64,000 bases of DNA from contig NZ_OEQK01000004.1 in the NCBI RefSeq assembly GCF_900240405.1, forward strand, positions 186,001-250,000. Direction: 5' to 3'. Numbering within the stretch: the first letter of the stretch is position 1; each line of letters opens with the position of its first letter. The position numbers and the translations under genes were made by a program. The notes under the pieces are model-generated. The model had not been told where the DNA came from and searched no databases. It saw nothing but the letters and a program-made list of their open reading frames with translations. This document shows, piece after piece, positions 17,948-27,091 of the stretch. Source of the DNA: Salirhabdus sp. Marseille-P4669 (GTDB lineage Bacteria > Bacillota > Bacilli > Bacillales > Alkalibacillaceae).

Positions 17948-18562
17948 TTGAGAAAAGCGATTGTGAAATTATGGTTATTAGTAGACCCACTATACTATTG
18001 GTTAACAAGATTAACTTATATCGGCCGTTATCGGAAGCATCCAAGTAATATTTTTCGTGTTCGACTCACGAGGTATAAAGGGAAAGAGGTTATGTTAGAA
18101 GATGGTACTTTAATTAAAAAGAACGACATTCTCGTTAAAATTCATTTACATAATGTAAGGCTAATAAACGATTTTTTTCATGTGAAAAACGATGTAAAGA
18201 AGGCATTTTATATTTACAATGTCGTAAAAGAGTCTCTCCCAGGTTTAGCAACTTACGTTTTAACACATAAACGTTCAGCAGAAATAAAAGGAATCATCGG
18301 CATTACTACTTTAAATAAGGGAACGAAAAGGCTCGGATTTGAATCGGTATCAATTCAAAATATCTTTTATAAATGTATAAAAATGACAACATTTTTACCA
18401 ATACACTTATTGTCATTATCTCATCCTAACTTTCACAATGTCGTAAAGCAGCCAATTCCAAAATATATATTTATGTCCAAAAGCAGATTGATTTCTATGT
18501 ATGTTAGACCCCCGAAACCGATACGAAATTTACAAAGACGAGAGAGAGATGTATCTTCCTGA
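17948..18562 (+). CDS. ykoP: YkoP-like protein
   Basis: 204 residues from a TTG. Similar throughout to B. subtilis YkoP as I recall it: LVDPLYYWLTRLTYIGRY, FRVRLTRYKGKEV, DILVKIHLHNVRL, KESLPGLATYVLTHKR, IIGITTLNKGTKRLGFE and FMSKSRLISMY. Residues 8-25 are aromatic and hydrophobic and may lie on the membrane. Function unknown. In B. subtilis it lies between ykoN and ykoQ, and all three families occur here too, though the order and orientation differ. Confidence 0.8.
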   Translation: MRKAIVKLWLLVDPLYYWLTRLTYIGRYRKHPSNIFRVRLTRYKGKEVMLEDGTLIKKNDILVKIHLHNVRLINDFFHVKNDVKKAFYIYNVVKESLPGLATYVLTHKRSAEIKGIIGITTLNKGTKRLGFESVSIQNIFYKCIKMTTFLPIHLLSLSHPNFHNVVKQPIPKYIFMSKSRLISMYVRPPKPIRNLQRRERDVSS

Positions 18563-18569
18563 AAATATA

Positions 18570-18595
18570 CAAGGCGCTTAGGTTTAAGCGCCTTG
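18570..18595. terminator. Bidirectional terminator between convergent YkoP- and YkoQ-like genes
   Basis: CAAGGCGCTTA and TAAGCGCCTTG form a perfect 11-bp stem with a 4-base loop. The right arm overlaps the last codons of the ykoQ-like gene. Confidence 0.75.
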
Positions 18596-19426
18596 TTCCT
18601 TTATTTTTATATTTTCTGGAATTGTAATATGGTGAAATGTGATTTCTGGTCTACTTCCCACGCGAATGTTAATACCGGTTTGTCCAAGCCCTTCACTAAT
18701 GTAAAACGACTTCCCCTGATAGGTTTGCAGCCCTTTTATCATGTTCATTTTAGGCAATTTGCCCATTTTTGCTAAATGATATGCTTTTGGGTATCGAATT
18801 TGCCCACCATGAAAATGACCTGAGAGCAAATAATCAAAAGCATAATTATTCATTGCTAATACAGCGTTTGGATCATGCGTTAATACTAACTGGTAGCCAT
18901 CCTCTACCTCTGCATATGATTTTTCAAATACACTGCGATTTGTGCTATAGTCATCGACTCCAATTATATTTACCTTTTGTCCATTGATTGTTAGCACGTC
19001 TGTTTCATTCTGTAATGTTTTACAACCATGTTCGGTTAATGTTTCTTTTAACTTATCGAAGTTTTTCCCCTTCAGAACATAGTCATGATTACCGAAAACT
19101 GCATAGGTTCCATGTGTCGGCGTTAGCCTTTGAAATACCTTTAAGTATGGGACTAGCTTTGGAATTGTACGTTTCCGGTCTAAAAAGTCACCTGTCAGTG
19201 CGATTAAATCAATCGGTTCTGTTTTTAATTTGTCATATAGTTCATTTGGTGAGATGGAAATATTTTCGAGATGCATATCAGATATTTGTAGGACATTTAA
19301 TTGAAAGGATTGTTGGTTATAGGAAGTGTTGTTTATATTTATATGATGAATGGCTATATCTTTTGTATTTCGATAGGCACGATATAAGCCATAGCCAATT
19401 GGTAATAATAAAGCAGTCCAAATCAT
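18584..19426 (-). CDS. ykoQ: Membrane-anchored metallophosphoesterase, YkoQ-like
   Basis: 280 residues. One N-terminal membrane segment (about 1-15) is followed by a calcineurin-like phosphoesterase domain with QISDMHLENI, TGDFLDR, FGNHDYVLKG, LTHDPNA and SGHFHGGQIRYP, all metal ligands intact. The protein ends TGINIRVGSRPEITFHHI, as in YkoQ/YpbG/YkuE-type proteins, some of which act on UDP-linked lipids or phospholipids. The substrate is not evident. A TAGGAGGC-type site lies just before the ATG (reverse of GCCTCCT). Confidence 0.87.
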   Translation of the reverse strand: MIWTALLLPIGYGLYRAYRNTKDIAIHHININNTSYNQQSFQLNVLQISDMHLENISISPNELYDKLKTEPIDLIALTGDFLDRKRTIPKLVPYLKVFQRLTPTHGTYAVFGNHDYVLKGKNFDKLKETLTEHGCKTLQNETDVLTINGQKVNIIGVDDYSTNRSVFEKSYAEVEDGYQLVLTHDPNAVLAMNNYAFDYLLSGHFHGGQIRYPKAYHLAKMGKLPKMNMIKGLQTYQGKSFYISEGLGQTGINIRVGSRPEITFHHITIPENIKIKEQGA

Positions 19427-19586
19427 TTAGTATAGCCTCCTTCTCCCAAAAATTATACTAGGTTTTAAGAGATTAAGAACTAGTAAATCCATGGAAATGG
19501 CTGCTTTACATAAAAGTAACGAAATTTCAAATACTAACAAATGAAATAAGAGTGACCGATACCCTTTACAAAGGATATGATTACAT

Positions 19587-20684
19587 ATGAAAAAGGTATT
19601 ATTTTTACCTTTTTTACAAATCCCTTCCGGACATCATCAAGTTGCCGATGCGTTGATAGATGGAATAAAAAGATTAGATTCCAGCATAGTGACGGAAAAA
19701 GTAGATCTACTTCATTATGGATATGGAAAAATTGAACGGCTCGTTTCTGGAGTATACATAAAATGGATTACGTATTTACCACAAGTGTATAGTTGGATTT
19801 ATCACAAATCTGTTTGTAAGGATCTCGAGGAAGAAAAACGTTTCCGTCATTATGAATTACTATTTTTATCTGTTATGCAAGATCTGATAAACGAGAAAAA
19901 ACCAGATGTGATTGTGTGTACCCACGCTCTTCCATCCTATATGCTAAGTCAATTGAAGGAGCGTGGAATCATTTCCATTCCTATAATAAATGCGTATACC
20001 GATTTTTTTATTAATCATCTCTGGGGAATGAAAGGAATCGACTATCATTTTGCGCCCTCCATCTTAATGAAGCAATTTTTACTAGATAAAGGAGTAGAGC
20101 AGTCCAAAATTGCCGTAACTGGTATTCCAGTTCATCCAATGATAACGAGAGGTTCTATATCAGAAACAAACGAAAAGCATAATCACTTGTTAATTACAGG
20201 TGGTAGTTTAGGGGTTGGGTTAATGGAAAAATTAGTAGCAAAACTTCCACAAACGTCAACCCAATATTCCGTGTTATGTGGGAAGAACGAAAAATTATAT
20301 AAGCAACTTCTTCATTTAAAGAAGGATAACATTCGTGCCATACCATTTATTTCTTCAAGAGAAGAAATGGCTCAGTTGTATTCCGGTTGTGATGGAATTA
20401 TTACGAAGCCAGGTGGTGTTACGGTTAGTGAAAGCTTGCATCACAGAAAACCAATCTTTGTGTATCACACCTTACCAGGTCAGGAGGAAATGAATTTAGA
20501 GCAGCTCGAACATTTAGGCATAGCGATCCACTTAAAATCTTGGCAGGAAACAGATACGATTGAACAAAATTTACGAAACTTTTTTGAATCAGAACAACAG
20601 ACAAGAAAAATTTATACAAATATCATGCAGTATCATGCCCAAATCGAGCATAATCAGCCAGCGAGAATTATTGCCGAGCTTTAA
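19587..20684 (+). CDS. ykoN: MGDG-synthase-type glycosyltransferase, YkoN-like
   Basis: 365 residues, GT28 family. The N-terminal half carries SGHHQVADALIDGI, the nucleotide-sugar/lipid binding motif of MGDG synthase and UgtP, plus a CTHALPSYMLSQL segment. The C-terminal half has the donor-binding TKPGGVTVSESLHHRKPI and PGQEEMN. It would transfer a hexose to diacylglycerol or another lipid at the membrane. Divergent from the ykoQ-like gene with a 160-bp shared upstream region. The acceptor is inferred from family only. Confidence 0.85.
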   Translation: MKKVLFLPFLQIPSGHHQVADALIDGIKRLDSSIVTEKVDLLHYGYGKIERLVSGVYIKWITYLPQVYSWIYHKSVCKDLEEEKRFRHYELLFLSVMQDLINEKKPDVIVCTHALPSYMLSQLKERGIISIPIINAYTDFFINHLWGMKGIDYHFAPSILMKQFLLDKGVEQSKIAVTGIPVHPMITRGSISETNEKHNHLLITGGSLGVGLMEKLVAKLPQTSTQYSVLCGKNEKLYKQLLHLKKDNIRAIPFISSREEMAQLYSGCDGIITKPGGVTVSESLHHRKPIFVYHTLPGQEEMNLEQLEHLGIAIHLKSWQETDTIEQNLRNFFESEQQTRKIYTNIMQYHAQIEHNQPARIIAEL

Positions 20685-20686
20685 TA

Positions 20687-20732
20687 GAAATACTTTTTCT
20701 TTTGATCACAGAGGAAAAGGTATTTCTTTTTT
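20687..20732 (+). terminator. Terminator after ykoN-like gene
   Basis: GAAATACTTTTTC pairs with GGAAAAGGTATTTC through G-T wobbles, followed by TTTTTT. Confidence 0.75.
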
Positions 20733-20770
20733 CGTCTGCATAATTATTCCACTGGAAAGGGAAAGATAAA

Positions 20771-20806
20771 ATGACAACTTGTAGTATAGTAGGGGCTAAT
20801 TGGTAA
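20771..20806 (+). CDS. Possible 11-codon leader peptide of the ger operon
   Basis: ATG preceded by GGAAAGGGAAAG; the peptide MTTCSIVGANW stops at TAA whose last base is the first base of the gerA ATG (TAATG). This is the layout of a translational coupling peptide. It may equally be chance, since the frame is very short. Confidence 0.3.
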   Translation: MTTCSIVGANW

Positions 20807-22479
20807 TGAAGCTAATTATTCGAAAACGTCAAAAGAAAAAAAGGCAGAAAGAAAAACAAGGTACAACCAACACAAGTAATGTACCTGAAAATCTTCAAAA
20901 TACGTTTGCGCTTACCATAGATGACAATGTAAAGGCTATTAAAGAAACATTAGGAAATAGTTCCGATTTGCTCTCGAGAATCTTTTACATAGGGTCGAAG
21001 CAACCAGTGAAGGCTGCGTTGCTTTATATAAATGGATTAGTGGACCGCAATTATGTTCAAGAATCAATAGCAGAAACGTTAATGATTGATTTGCGGTTAA
21101 CCGAACAAGATGAAACATCTTTTAGGAATGAGAGAGCGTCTCAGCAAGAGAAAGAAACAGATAACAATGTGGAACTACATTTGCTGGAGAGTGATTTATT
21201 TACCGTATTAAAAAATAAGTCCTTTGCAAATAGTGAAGTAAAGGAAATCAATACATTCTCGCAATTATACAATCATATGCTTTCTGGAGATGCCATTTTA
21301 CTATTAAATGGCTATTCAAAAGGTTTTGCGATTGATGCAAAAGGCTATGAAAGCAGAAGCGTTGAAGAGCCCTCCTCTCAGCCAGTAGTGAGGGGACCAA
21401 AAGAAGGCTTTTCTGAAAAAATCATGACAAATACGGCTCTTATCAGGAGAAGGATAAAGGATCCGAATTTATGGATTTCGATGCGGAAAATCGGTCGGAA
21501 AACAAATACAGATATTGCAATTTGTTACATAAATGGGTTGGTGAACGACGACATCGTACAAGAGGTGAATCGAAGGCTTGACCAGATTGATATTGATGGA
21601 ATATTGGAGAGTGGGTATATAGAAGAGTTAATTCAGGATGAAACCTATTCGCCTTTTCCTACTATTTTTAACACGGAAAGGCCAGATACCATTTGTGCAG
21701 GCTTATTGGAAGGTCGAGTTGCCATTATCGTTGATGGAACGCCTTTTGCTTTATTAGTTCCTGCTTTGTTTGTGCATTTCTTTCAAGCTAGTGAGGACTA
21801 CTACCAACGCTTTGATATTTCCTCCTTAATTAGGGCATTGCGATATTTGTGTTTTTTTCTCGCTTTGTTAACGCCATCTGTTTACATTGCTTTAACGACG
21901 TTTCATCAGGAAATGATCCCGACACAGCTTTTAATTAGCCTTGCTGCACAAAGAGAGGGAGTTCCTTTTCCTGCTTATGTGGAGGCATTAATGATGGAAG
22001 TGACGTTTGAAATATTAAGGGAAGCCGGAACGAGAATGCCACGAGCAGTAGGGAACGCAATATCAATCGTAGGTGCACTCGTGTTAGGACAGGCTGCAGT
22101 AGAGGCTGGAATTGTTTCGTCCGCAATGGTCATTGTTGTATCCTTAACAGCTATAAGTAGCTTTGTTTCTCCTACTTTCAACATGGGTATTGCCATTCGA
22201 ATGCTTCGATTTCTTTTTATGACTATTTCGGCAATGTTTGGTTTGGTAGGGATTATTCTCGGACTAATTCTATTGGTCATGCATCTTTCTAGTTTACGCT
22301 CCTTTGGTATCCCTTACCTGTCTCCAATGGGACCATTTATCCAGGGTGACCAAAAGGATGCTTTAATAAGAGTACCTCATTGGAGAATGAAGAAAAGACC
22401 AATGTTAACAAATAAAAAGAATCCAACCCGAGTAAATACCAATCCACCGAAGCCCTCTAATAACAACACTAAAAATTGA
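20806..22479 (+). CDS. gerKA: Spore germinant receptor A subunit (GerA family)
   Basis: 557 residues from the ATG at 20806 (a TTG two codons earlier is possible). GerA-type subunits form, with B, C and D subunits, the inner-membrane receptor that senses amino acids or sugars to start germination. The large N-terminal cytoplasmic domain contains the conserved GRVAIIVDGTPFALLVPALF and YYQRFDISSLIRALRYL near the first membrane segment, then EALMMEVTFEILREAGTRMPRAVGNAISIVGALVLGQAAVEAGIV, and membrane segments to about 500. The tail is basic and Asn/Pro-rich. The symbol only marks the family; the ligand class is unknown. Confidence 0.92.
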   Translation: MKLIIRKRQKKKRQKEKQGTTNTSNVPENLQNTFALTIDDNVKAIKETLGNSSDLLSRIFYIGSKQPVKAALLYINGLVDRNYVQESIAETLMIDLRLTEQDETSFRNERASQQEKETDNNVELHLLESDLFTVLKNKSFANSEVKEINTFSQLYNHMLSGDAILLLNGYSKGFAIDAKGYESRSVEEPSSQPVVRGPKEGFSEKIMTNTALIRRRIKDPNLWISMRKIGRKTNTDIAICYINGLVNDDIVQEVNRRLDQIDIDGILESGYIEELIQDETYSPFPTIFNTERPDTICAGLLEGRVAIIVDGTPFALLVPALFVHFFQASEDYYQRFDISSLIRALRYLCFFLALLTPSVYIALTTFHQEMIPTQLLISLAAQREGVPFPAYVEALMMEVTFEILREAGTRMPRAVGNAISIVGALVLGQAAVEAGIVSSAMVIVVSLTAISSFVSPTFNMGIAIRMLRFLFMTISAMFGLVGIILGLILLVMHLSSLRSFGIPYLSPMGPFIQGDQKDALIRVPHWRMKKRPMLTNKKNPTRVNTNPPKPSNNNTKN

Positions 22480-22493
22480 TTGTGGTGTTCAAT

Positions 22494-23702
22494 ATGAGAA
22501 AAGTTCTATTTGTATGTTACAGTACCATTTTGCTATGTGTGTTAACTGGATGCTGGAGTTCAAGAGAGCTAACCGATTTAGCACTCACAACTGCCCTTGG
22601 TATTGATTATGAAGATGACCAATTTATAATAACAGCACAAGTCATTAATCCAGGAGAGGTAGCCGGGAAGACGCTAACTTCCCGAACTGCTACTTCTGTT
22701 TATACAGCAAAAGGGGACACCATGTTTGAAGCAATACGGAAATTAACCACTGTAGCACCTAGAAAGCTTTATTTTGCCCATATTCGCGTAGTAGTCTTTA
22801 GCGAAGAATTTGCTAGAGTGGGGATTGGGAGCTCTTTAGACTTTGTTTCACGGGATCATGAAATGCGAACGGACTTTTTATTTGCCATCGCTAAAGGTCA
22901 AAAAGCATCGGACGTATTAAAAATTTTAACTCCTCTTGAAAAAATATCCGCAAATAAAATTTATACAAGTATGGAAGCAGCGGAGCAGTCTTGGGCACCA
23001 ACAAGAGTTGTTCAATTAGATGAGCTAATCACTTCCATTACGGCAAAGGGAAATAATGCTGTATTAACGGGCATACAAGTTATCGGCGACCCTGAAGCAG
23101 GCACCACTTTAAGCAATGTAGAAAGAGCTCAAAATAATGCAATCATTGAAACAAATACATTAGGAGTATTCAATAGTGATACCCTTGTTGGCTGGATGAA
23201 CAATGAGGAAAGTAAAGGATTTAATTTTATAACGAACAATATCACTAATACTGTGGAGTGGGTAGACTGTGATAATGGAAAAATAACCTTTGAAATTATG
23301 AAAGCAAATACCAAGTCAGATACATCACTTGTAGGTGGTGTGCCAATTGCTCGGATTAATACGGATATGGAAGTGAATATAGCGGATGTAGATTGCTCTA
23401 TTGATATAACGAATCAGAAAACAATCAAAACATTAGAAAAGAAATTAAATGAAAAAACAAAGCAAATCATGCAGGCGAGTATTGAAAAGGCACAAGAGTA
23501 TCGTAGTGATATCTTTGGATTTGGAGAAACGTTACAAAAGAAAAATTATAAACAGTGGAAGCGTGTTGAAAAACGATGGAATGACCTTTTTCAAAATAAA
23601 TTAGAGATTCAAGTAAATGTGAAATCCCAAATTCGATTAACAGGAACAACGATTGAACCATTCTATCAAATGATCGAAGATAAAAAGAATGAGGAAGGAT
23701 AA
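22494..23702 (+). CDS. gerKC: Spore germinant receptor C lipoprotein (GerC family)
   Basis: 402 residues from the ATG at 22494. A lipoprotein signal ends in LLCVLTGCWSS, the cysteine being the acylation site. The typical GerC start follows, WSSRELTDLALTTALGIDYEDD, with the middle APRKLYFAHIRVVVFSEEFAR and the C-terminal helical region ending near NVKSQIRLTGTTIEPF. A longer frame from 22476 overlaps gerA and lacks a signal-type start. Second gene of the receptor operon, 14 bp after gerA. Confidence 0.92.
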   Translation: MRKVLFVCYSTILLCVLTGCWSSRELTDLALTTALGIDYEDDQFIITAQVINPGEVAGKTLTSRTATSVYTAKGDTMFEAIRKLTTVAPRKLYFAHIRVVVFSEEFARVGIGSSLDFVSRDHEMRTDFLFAIAKGQKASDVLKILTPLEKISANKIYTSMEAAEQSWAPTRVVQLDELITSITAKGNNAVLTGIQVIGDPEAGTTLSNVERAQNNAIIETNTLGVFNSDTLVGWMNNEESKGFNFITNNITNTVEWVDCDNGKITFEIMKANTKSDTSLVGGVPIARINTDMEVNIADVDCSIDITNQKTIKTLEKKLNEKTKQIMQASIEKAQEYRSDIFGFGETLQKKNYKQWKRVEKRWNDLFQNKLEIQVNVKSQIRLTGTTIEPFYQMIEDKKNEEG

Positions 23703-23705
23703 CCG

Positions 23706-23957
23706 ATGATCAAAGTCTTAGGTGTATTAATCCTCGCTGTTATTATTTTTCTGTTGGATTATCGAACTATTAAAAACAGCAAGGAAAGAAGAGATAAGGT
23801 AGTCTATATCGTTACGTTTGGTATTGCTCTTGTTTTAAGTGTTTTATTTAGTTTAGATGTTAAGCTTCCTTATCCGTTAGATTGGATTAAGGAAGCTTAT
23901 GAGCCAATGGTGGAGCCGTTTAATAATTTGCTTCGGGAAAGTAAATTGGATCATTAG
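23706..23957 (+). CDS. Small two-span germinant receptor subunit (D-type)
   Basis: 83 residues with two membrane segments (about 3-17 and 30-48) and a short tail DWIKEAYEPMVEPFNNLLR. It lies 3 bp after gerC and just before gerB. Small two-span proteins of this kind are known D subunits that modulate receptor function in several ger operons. A site AGGAAGGATAACC overlapping the gerC stop precedes the ATG. Confidence 0.82.
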   Translation: MIKVLGVLILAVIIFLLDYRTIKNSKERRDKVVYIVTFGIALVLSVLFSLDVKLPYPLDWIKEAYEPMVEPFNNLLRESKLDH

Positions 23958-23993
23958 TGCATATTGAATAGCCATGCGGAGGATGAGATAAGG

Positions 23994-25103
23994 ATGATTG
24001 AAAAAGGGAAAATAAGTACACGTCAATTTACCATCTTAGTTTTTATGTTTTCTCTTGGCACCTCTGTTATAAGTCTTCCATCTCTTGTAGCTACATTTGC
24101 TCAAGAAAATGCATGGATTTCTCTCACTTTAACTTGTCTTTTAGGACTACTAATTGTCTACTTACTAATACGAGTAAGCAATATAGATCAGAAAAAGAAT
24201 GTTTTTGAAATAATGGAGCGTGTTTTTGGCAAAAAAATTGGAAAAGGAATAACTAGTCTTTTTCTTATTTTTCTTATGTTTTTGACAGCAGCAAACATTT
24301 GGCAAATCGGAATGTTTATTACAACCCAAATTATGGTGGAAACGCCCATTCAAGTCTTTTCCTTATTATTTATCATAACGAGTTTAATTGGGGTGAAAAT
24401 GGGATTGGAAGTCATCGGGCGTTCCAGTGAGGTATTTTTTCCATACGCATTTCTCTCTCTTATTATTATGATGATTTTAGTTTCACCTCAAATCGATTTT
24501 ACAAACATCCAGCCTGTTTTACAGAAAAATGTAAGTGGAATTTTTTTATCCATTTTTCCTACTATGGCAACTCCGTTCTTTGAGCTATGTGTGCTTCTTG
24601 CCATTCTTCCATATGTTGAAAAAAGCAAAGAGGCTAGAAAATGCTTTTATATTGGTGTTGTATTTGCATCCATACTTCTAATTGCCATCACCTTTATGAG
24701 TTTAGCTGTTCTAGGGGTTGAATTTACCACTAGAAATCTCTTTCCTACTTATATATTAGGAAAGAAGATTAGCATTGCAGCGTTTTTAGAACGAATCGAG
24801 ATATTGGTGGCAATTGCTTGGTTTTTTACAATATATTTTAAAATTACCATTAATTTTTATGTGTTATCCCTAGGACTAAGTCATTTATTTCAGCTTAAAA
24901 CCCCGAAGGTTCTTTCCACTCCTATGTCGTTTATTCTTGTTGTTTTGGGGGCATATTTAGGACCTAATGTAATCCATTATGTAGAGTATATCTCCTATTA
25001 TTGGGCACCTTTTACAGCAACATTTGGCTTGGTGTTACCAATTGTCATTCTCGTTATTAGTAAAATGAGAAAGGGAAATAAACAAAAAACATCCTCTACC
25101 TAA
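23994..25103 (+). CDS. gerKB: Spore germinant receptor B subunit (GerB family permease)
   Basis: 369 residues from the ATG at 23994, preceded by GGAGG 11 bases earlier; a TTG at 23964 has no ribosome site. Member of the APC superfamily with about ten membrane segments. It starts with the typical IEKGKISTRQFTILVFMFSLGTSVISLPS. B subunits bind the germinant in the inner spore membrane. Last gene of the operon, followed by a strong terminator. The order A-C-D-B differs from the A-B-C order of B. subtilis gerA but is common in other Bacillaceae. Confidence 0.92.
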   Translation: MIEKGKISTRQFTILVFMFSLGTSVISLPSLVATFAQENAWISLTLTCLLGLLIVYLLIRVSNIDQKKNVFEIMERVFGKKIGKGITSLFLIFLMFLTAANIWQIGMFITTQIMVETPIQVFSLLFIITSLIGVKMGLEVIGRSSEVFFPYAFLSLIIMMILVSPQIDFTNIQPVLQKNVSGIFLSIFPTMATPFFELCVLLAILPYVEKSKEARKCFYIGVVFASILLIAITFMSLAVLGVEFTTRNLFPTYILGKKISIAAFLERIEILVAIAWFFTIYFKITINFYVLSLGLSHLFQLKTPKVLSTPMSFILVVLGAYLGPNVIHYVEYISYYWAPFTATFGLVLPIVILVISKMRKGNKQKTSST

Positions 25104-25138
25104 AAAGAGGTCGCGAACAGCTCGCGACCCCTTTTTTA
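25103..25138. terminator. Bidirectional terminator after ger operon
   Basis: GGTCGCGA and TCGCGACC with a 5-base loop, flanked by AAAAAGA and CTTTTTT. Confidence 0.9.
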
Positions 25139-25152
25139 TTATTTTGATATTA

Positions 25153-25278
25153 TTAACGACAGTATACGGTTGCACCGATAATGATTAGCAAAATGAACAA
25201 TACTACAATTAACGCAAATCCGCCACCGTAGCCACCACCATGGCAACCACAGTCATATCCACCATATCCGTATCCCAT
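25153..25278 (-). CDS. YjcZ/SscA-type sporulation peptide, 41 residues
   Basis: Begins [20 protein letters not shown], followed by one very hydrophobic segment [18 protein letters not shown] and a CR end. AAGGAGGAG sits 7 bases before the ATG. This is the YjcZ family of small Gly/Tyr plus single-span peptides made during sporulation; SscA of B. subtilis contributes to coat assembly. Confidence 0.88.
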   Translation of the reverse strand: MGYGYGGYDCGCHGGGYGGGFALIVVLFILLIIIGATVYCR

Positions 25279-25341
25279 AGGTTAACTCCTCCTTATTAAG
25301 AATAAATTCAACCTACGTGTTGTTTGATTTTACCTTATTTC

Positions 25342-25431
25342 TTAATATCCGTACCCAACACCAACGATGATTAATAAAATAAACAACACGACGATTAAAG
25401 CGAAACCTCCTGCATATCCATAACCTGACAT
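25342..25431 (-). CDS. YjcZ/SscA-type sporulation peptide, 29 residues
   Basis: MSGYGYAGG followed by the same hydrophobic segment ([13 protein letters not shown]) as its neighbour and a VGYGY end; AGGAGGGG precedes the ATG. It is a near-duplicate of the 41-residue peptide without its Cys/His loop and lies 64 bp upstream of it, so the pair arose by duplication and may be co-transcribed. Confidence 0.88.
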   Translation of the reverse strand: MSGYGYAGGFALIVVLFILLIIVGVGYGY

Positions 25432-25572
25432 ATCATAACCCCTCCTTAACCTTAGGTAACAGCCTCTCAACCATTACCTATTCATAACCTATGAAAAAGG
25501 ATAAATGTTGTATAGGCGAATGTTTAAATTAAGTCAAAAACCCTATAGATTTGGGGAAAAGCCTAATTCCCC

Positions 25573-25908
25573 TTAATCGTCACAGTCCATTCTGTAACCG
25601 CCGTATCCACCGTAACCATGGCCATATCCATGCCCATATCCATGACCGTAACCATGGCCGTAACCTGGACGAGGTCTTGGTCTTGGGCGTGGTCTTGGAT
25701 ATCCGTAACCATATCCGTATCCGTGTCCAAAGTATCCAGGATATCCATAACCATATCCGTAGCCTGGTCTTGGTCCAAAATAATTATCAAAGGCTGCGCC
25801 TGCAGCAGCTCCTGTTAAAAATGGTATGACTGCGCCACCAAATATTCTCTCCTCATCCTCCTCCATCATTGGAAGATGTGTAGGGAAATCTGAATAATTT
25901 TCGTGCAT
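25573..25908 (-). CDS. Gly/Tyr/His-rich coat-like protein with dipeptide repeats
   Basis: 111 residues from the ATG at 25908, chosen for TTAGGAGGTG 5 bases upstream. An acidic N-terminus with MMEEDEER is followed by a short hydrophobic, Ala/Gly-rich stretch (AVIPFLTGAAAGAAFDNYF), then repeats of GYGYGYP, five PR pairs, five copies of GYGH, and an acidic CDD end. Composition and location next to YjcZ genes suggest a spore coat protein. The repeats create long open frames on the other strand that are not genes. Confidence 0.78.
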   Translation of the reverse strand: MHENYSDFPTHLPMMEEDEERIFGGAVIPFLTGAAAGAAFDNYFGPRPGYGYGYGYPGYFGHGYGYGYGYPRPRPRPRPRPGYGHGYGHGYGHGYGHGYGGYGGYRMDCDD

Positions 25909-26109
25909 GCTAACACCTCCTAAGCAATTAATAAATAAGCACCCTGTGTTCAAAAAAGAAGAGATACAATCAAATTTTATCTCTAATCACAACCTATGTA
26001 AGTAGGGCATTTGTGTATAGGCTTATAACTAAAATTTGAAAAAATACTGAAATTTTTACCAAGACATATGGTAAAATGCAAATAATTCTAATAAGTAGGA
26101 GTGCCTGTG

Positions 26110-26592
26110 ATGACAAATATAACCGTGCGACGTTCTCGTAAAGAAGATTTTCAAGCACTTATGGAAATCGATCAGTTCATTTGGAATGAAACGAATACAC
26201 CTGCCGTAACCATTTTTGAAACGGTAGAGAAATATGAAAAGCATTTCCCTGAAGGTAGTCAATTTGTTGCCATTTCTAATGGGGAAATATGTGGTTATAT
26301 AGGCTATAAATCTCCTATTCCGATCCCTTCGAATTCTCATGTAGTCGAAATTGATATGGGAGTTCATCCCGATTTCAAACGCCAAGGTGTAGGTACTGCT
26401 TTAATCGCTTTTGTAGAAAATTGGGCAAAGGAAAACAAAAAACGAAAGTTATCCTTACGTGTTCTCTCAACAAATCCAGGCGCCATTTCATTTTATCGAG
26501 CAAATGGTTTCAAGGAGCAAGGGAGATTGGTCGGGGAGTTCCTTATAAATGGTAAGCTGGTGGATGACATTCTAATGTACAAATTACTTTAG
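26110..26592 (+). CDS. GNAT acetyltransferase
   Basis: 160 residues from the ATG at 26110, 8 bases after AGGAG. The acetyl-CoA binding loop is PDFKRQGVGTALIAFVENWA (about 93-112), with the preceding beta strand EIDMGVHP and the C-terminal NPGAISFYRANGFKEQGRL. Substrate unknown; it may act on a small molecule or protein N-terminus. Confidence 0.88.
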   Translation: MTNITVRRSRKEDFQALMEIDQFIWNETNTPAVTIFETVEKYEKHFPEGSQFVAISNGEICGYIGYKSPIPIPSNSHVVEIDMGVHPDFKRQGVGTALIAFVENWAKENKKRKLSLRVLSTNPGAISFYRANGFKEQGRLVGEFLINGKLVDDILMYKLL

Positions 26593-26665
26593 TAGACTAT
26601 GAAATTAATTTACTATTTTCGGTATACTAGTAGTAAGAGAAAAAAATAGTAAGGAGATACAGCCT

Positions 26666-27091
26666 ATGTATGAATTGAAAACGAAAGAGAACGACAATGA
26701 TGTACTGGCGTTTATTGAAAATGTTGAGAATCCGAAGAAGCGAGAGGATGCCTACCAACTTCTAGATCTATTTACAGAAACAACAGGATATCCAGCAAAG
26801 ATGTGGGGTACTAGTATCATTGGCTTTGGTTCCTATCATTACAAATATGCTTCTGGTCATGAAGGAGATGCTCCCTTAGTAGGCTTTTCTCCACGTAAGG
26901 CTAACTTTAGTCTTTATTTTGCTCCTGGTGATGAAGCACGTGAGGAATTATTAAGAGACTTTGGCAAACATAAGACAGGGAAAGCATGTGTATACATAAA
27001 CAAAATCGCGGATATTGATGTAGATGTGTTAAAAAAGCTGATCCAACAATCGATAGAATTTTTACGTGAGACGTATAAGGAGTACAATTAA
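26666..27091 (+). CDS. DUF1801-domain protein
   Basis: 141 residues. The DUF1801 hallmark block is visible: AYQLLDLFTETTGYPAKMWGTSIIGFGSYHYKY and GFSPRKANFSLYF. The fold is of the YdhG type, related to frataxin-like proteins; biochemical role unknown. AAGGAGATA precedes the ATG. Monocistronic. Confidence 0.88.
   Translation: MYELKTKENDNDVLAFIENVENPKKREDAYQLLDLFTETTGYPAKMWGTSIIGFGSYHYKYASGHEGDAPLVGFSPRKANFSLYFAPGDEAREELLRDFGKHKTGKACVYINKIADIDVDVLKKLIQQSIEFLRETYKEYN

Noticed and set aside
25551-25829. Long open frames opposite the Gly/Tyr-rich coat-like gene
   Set aside because: The repeats GYGH/PR are free of stops in several frames; only the minus-strand frame with AGGAGGTG has a proper start and composition.
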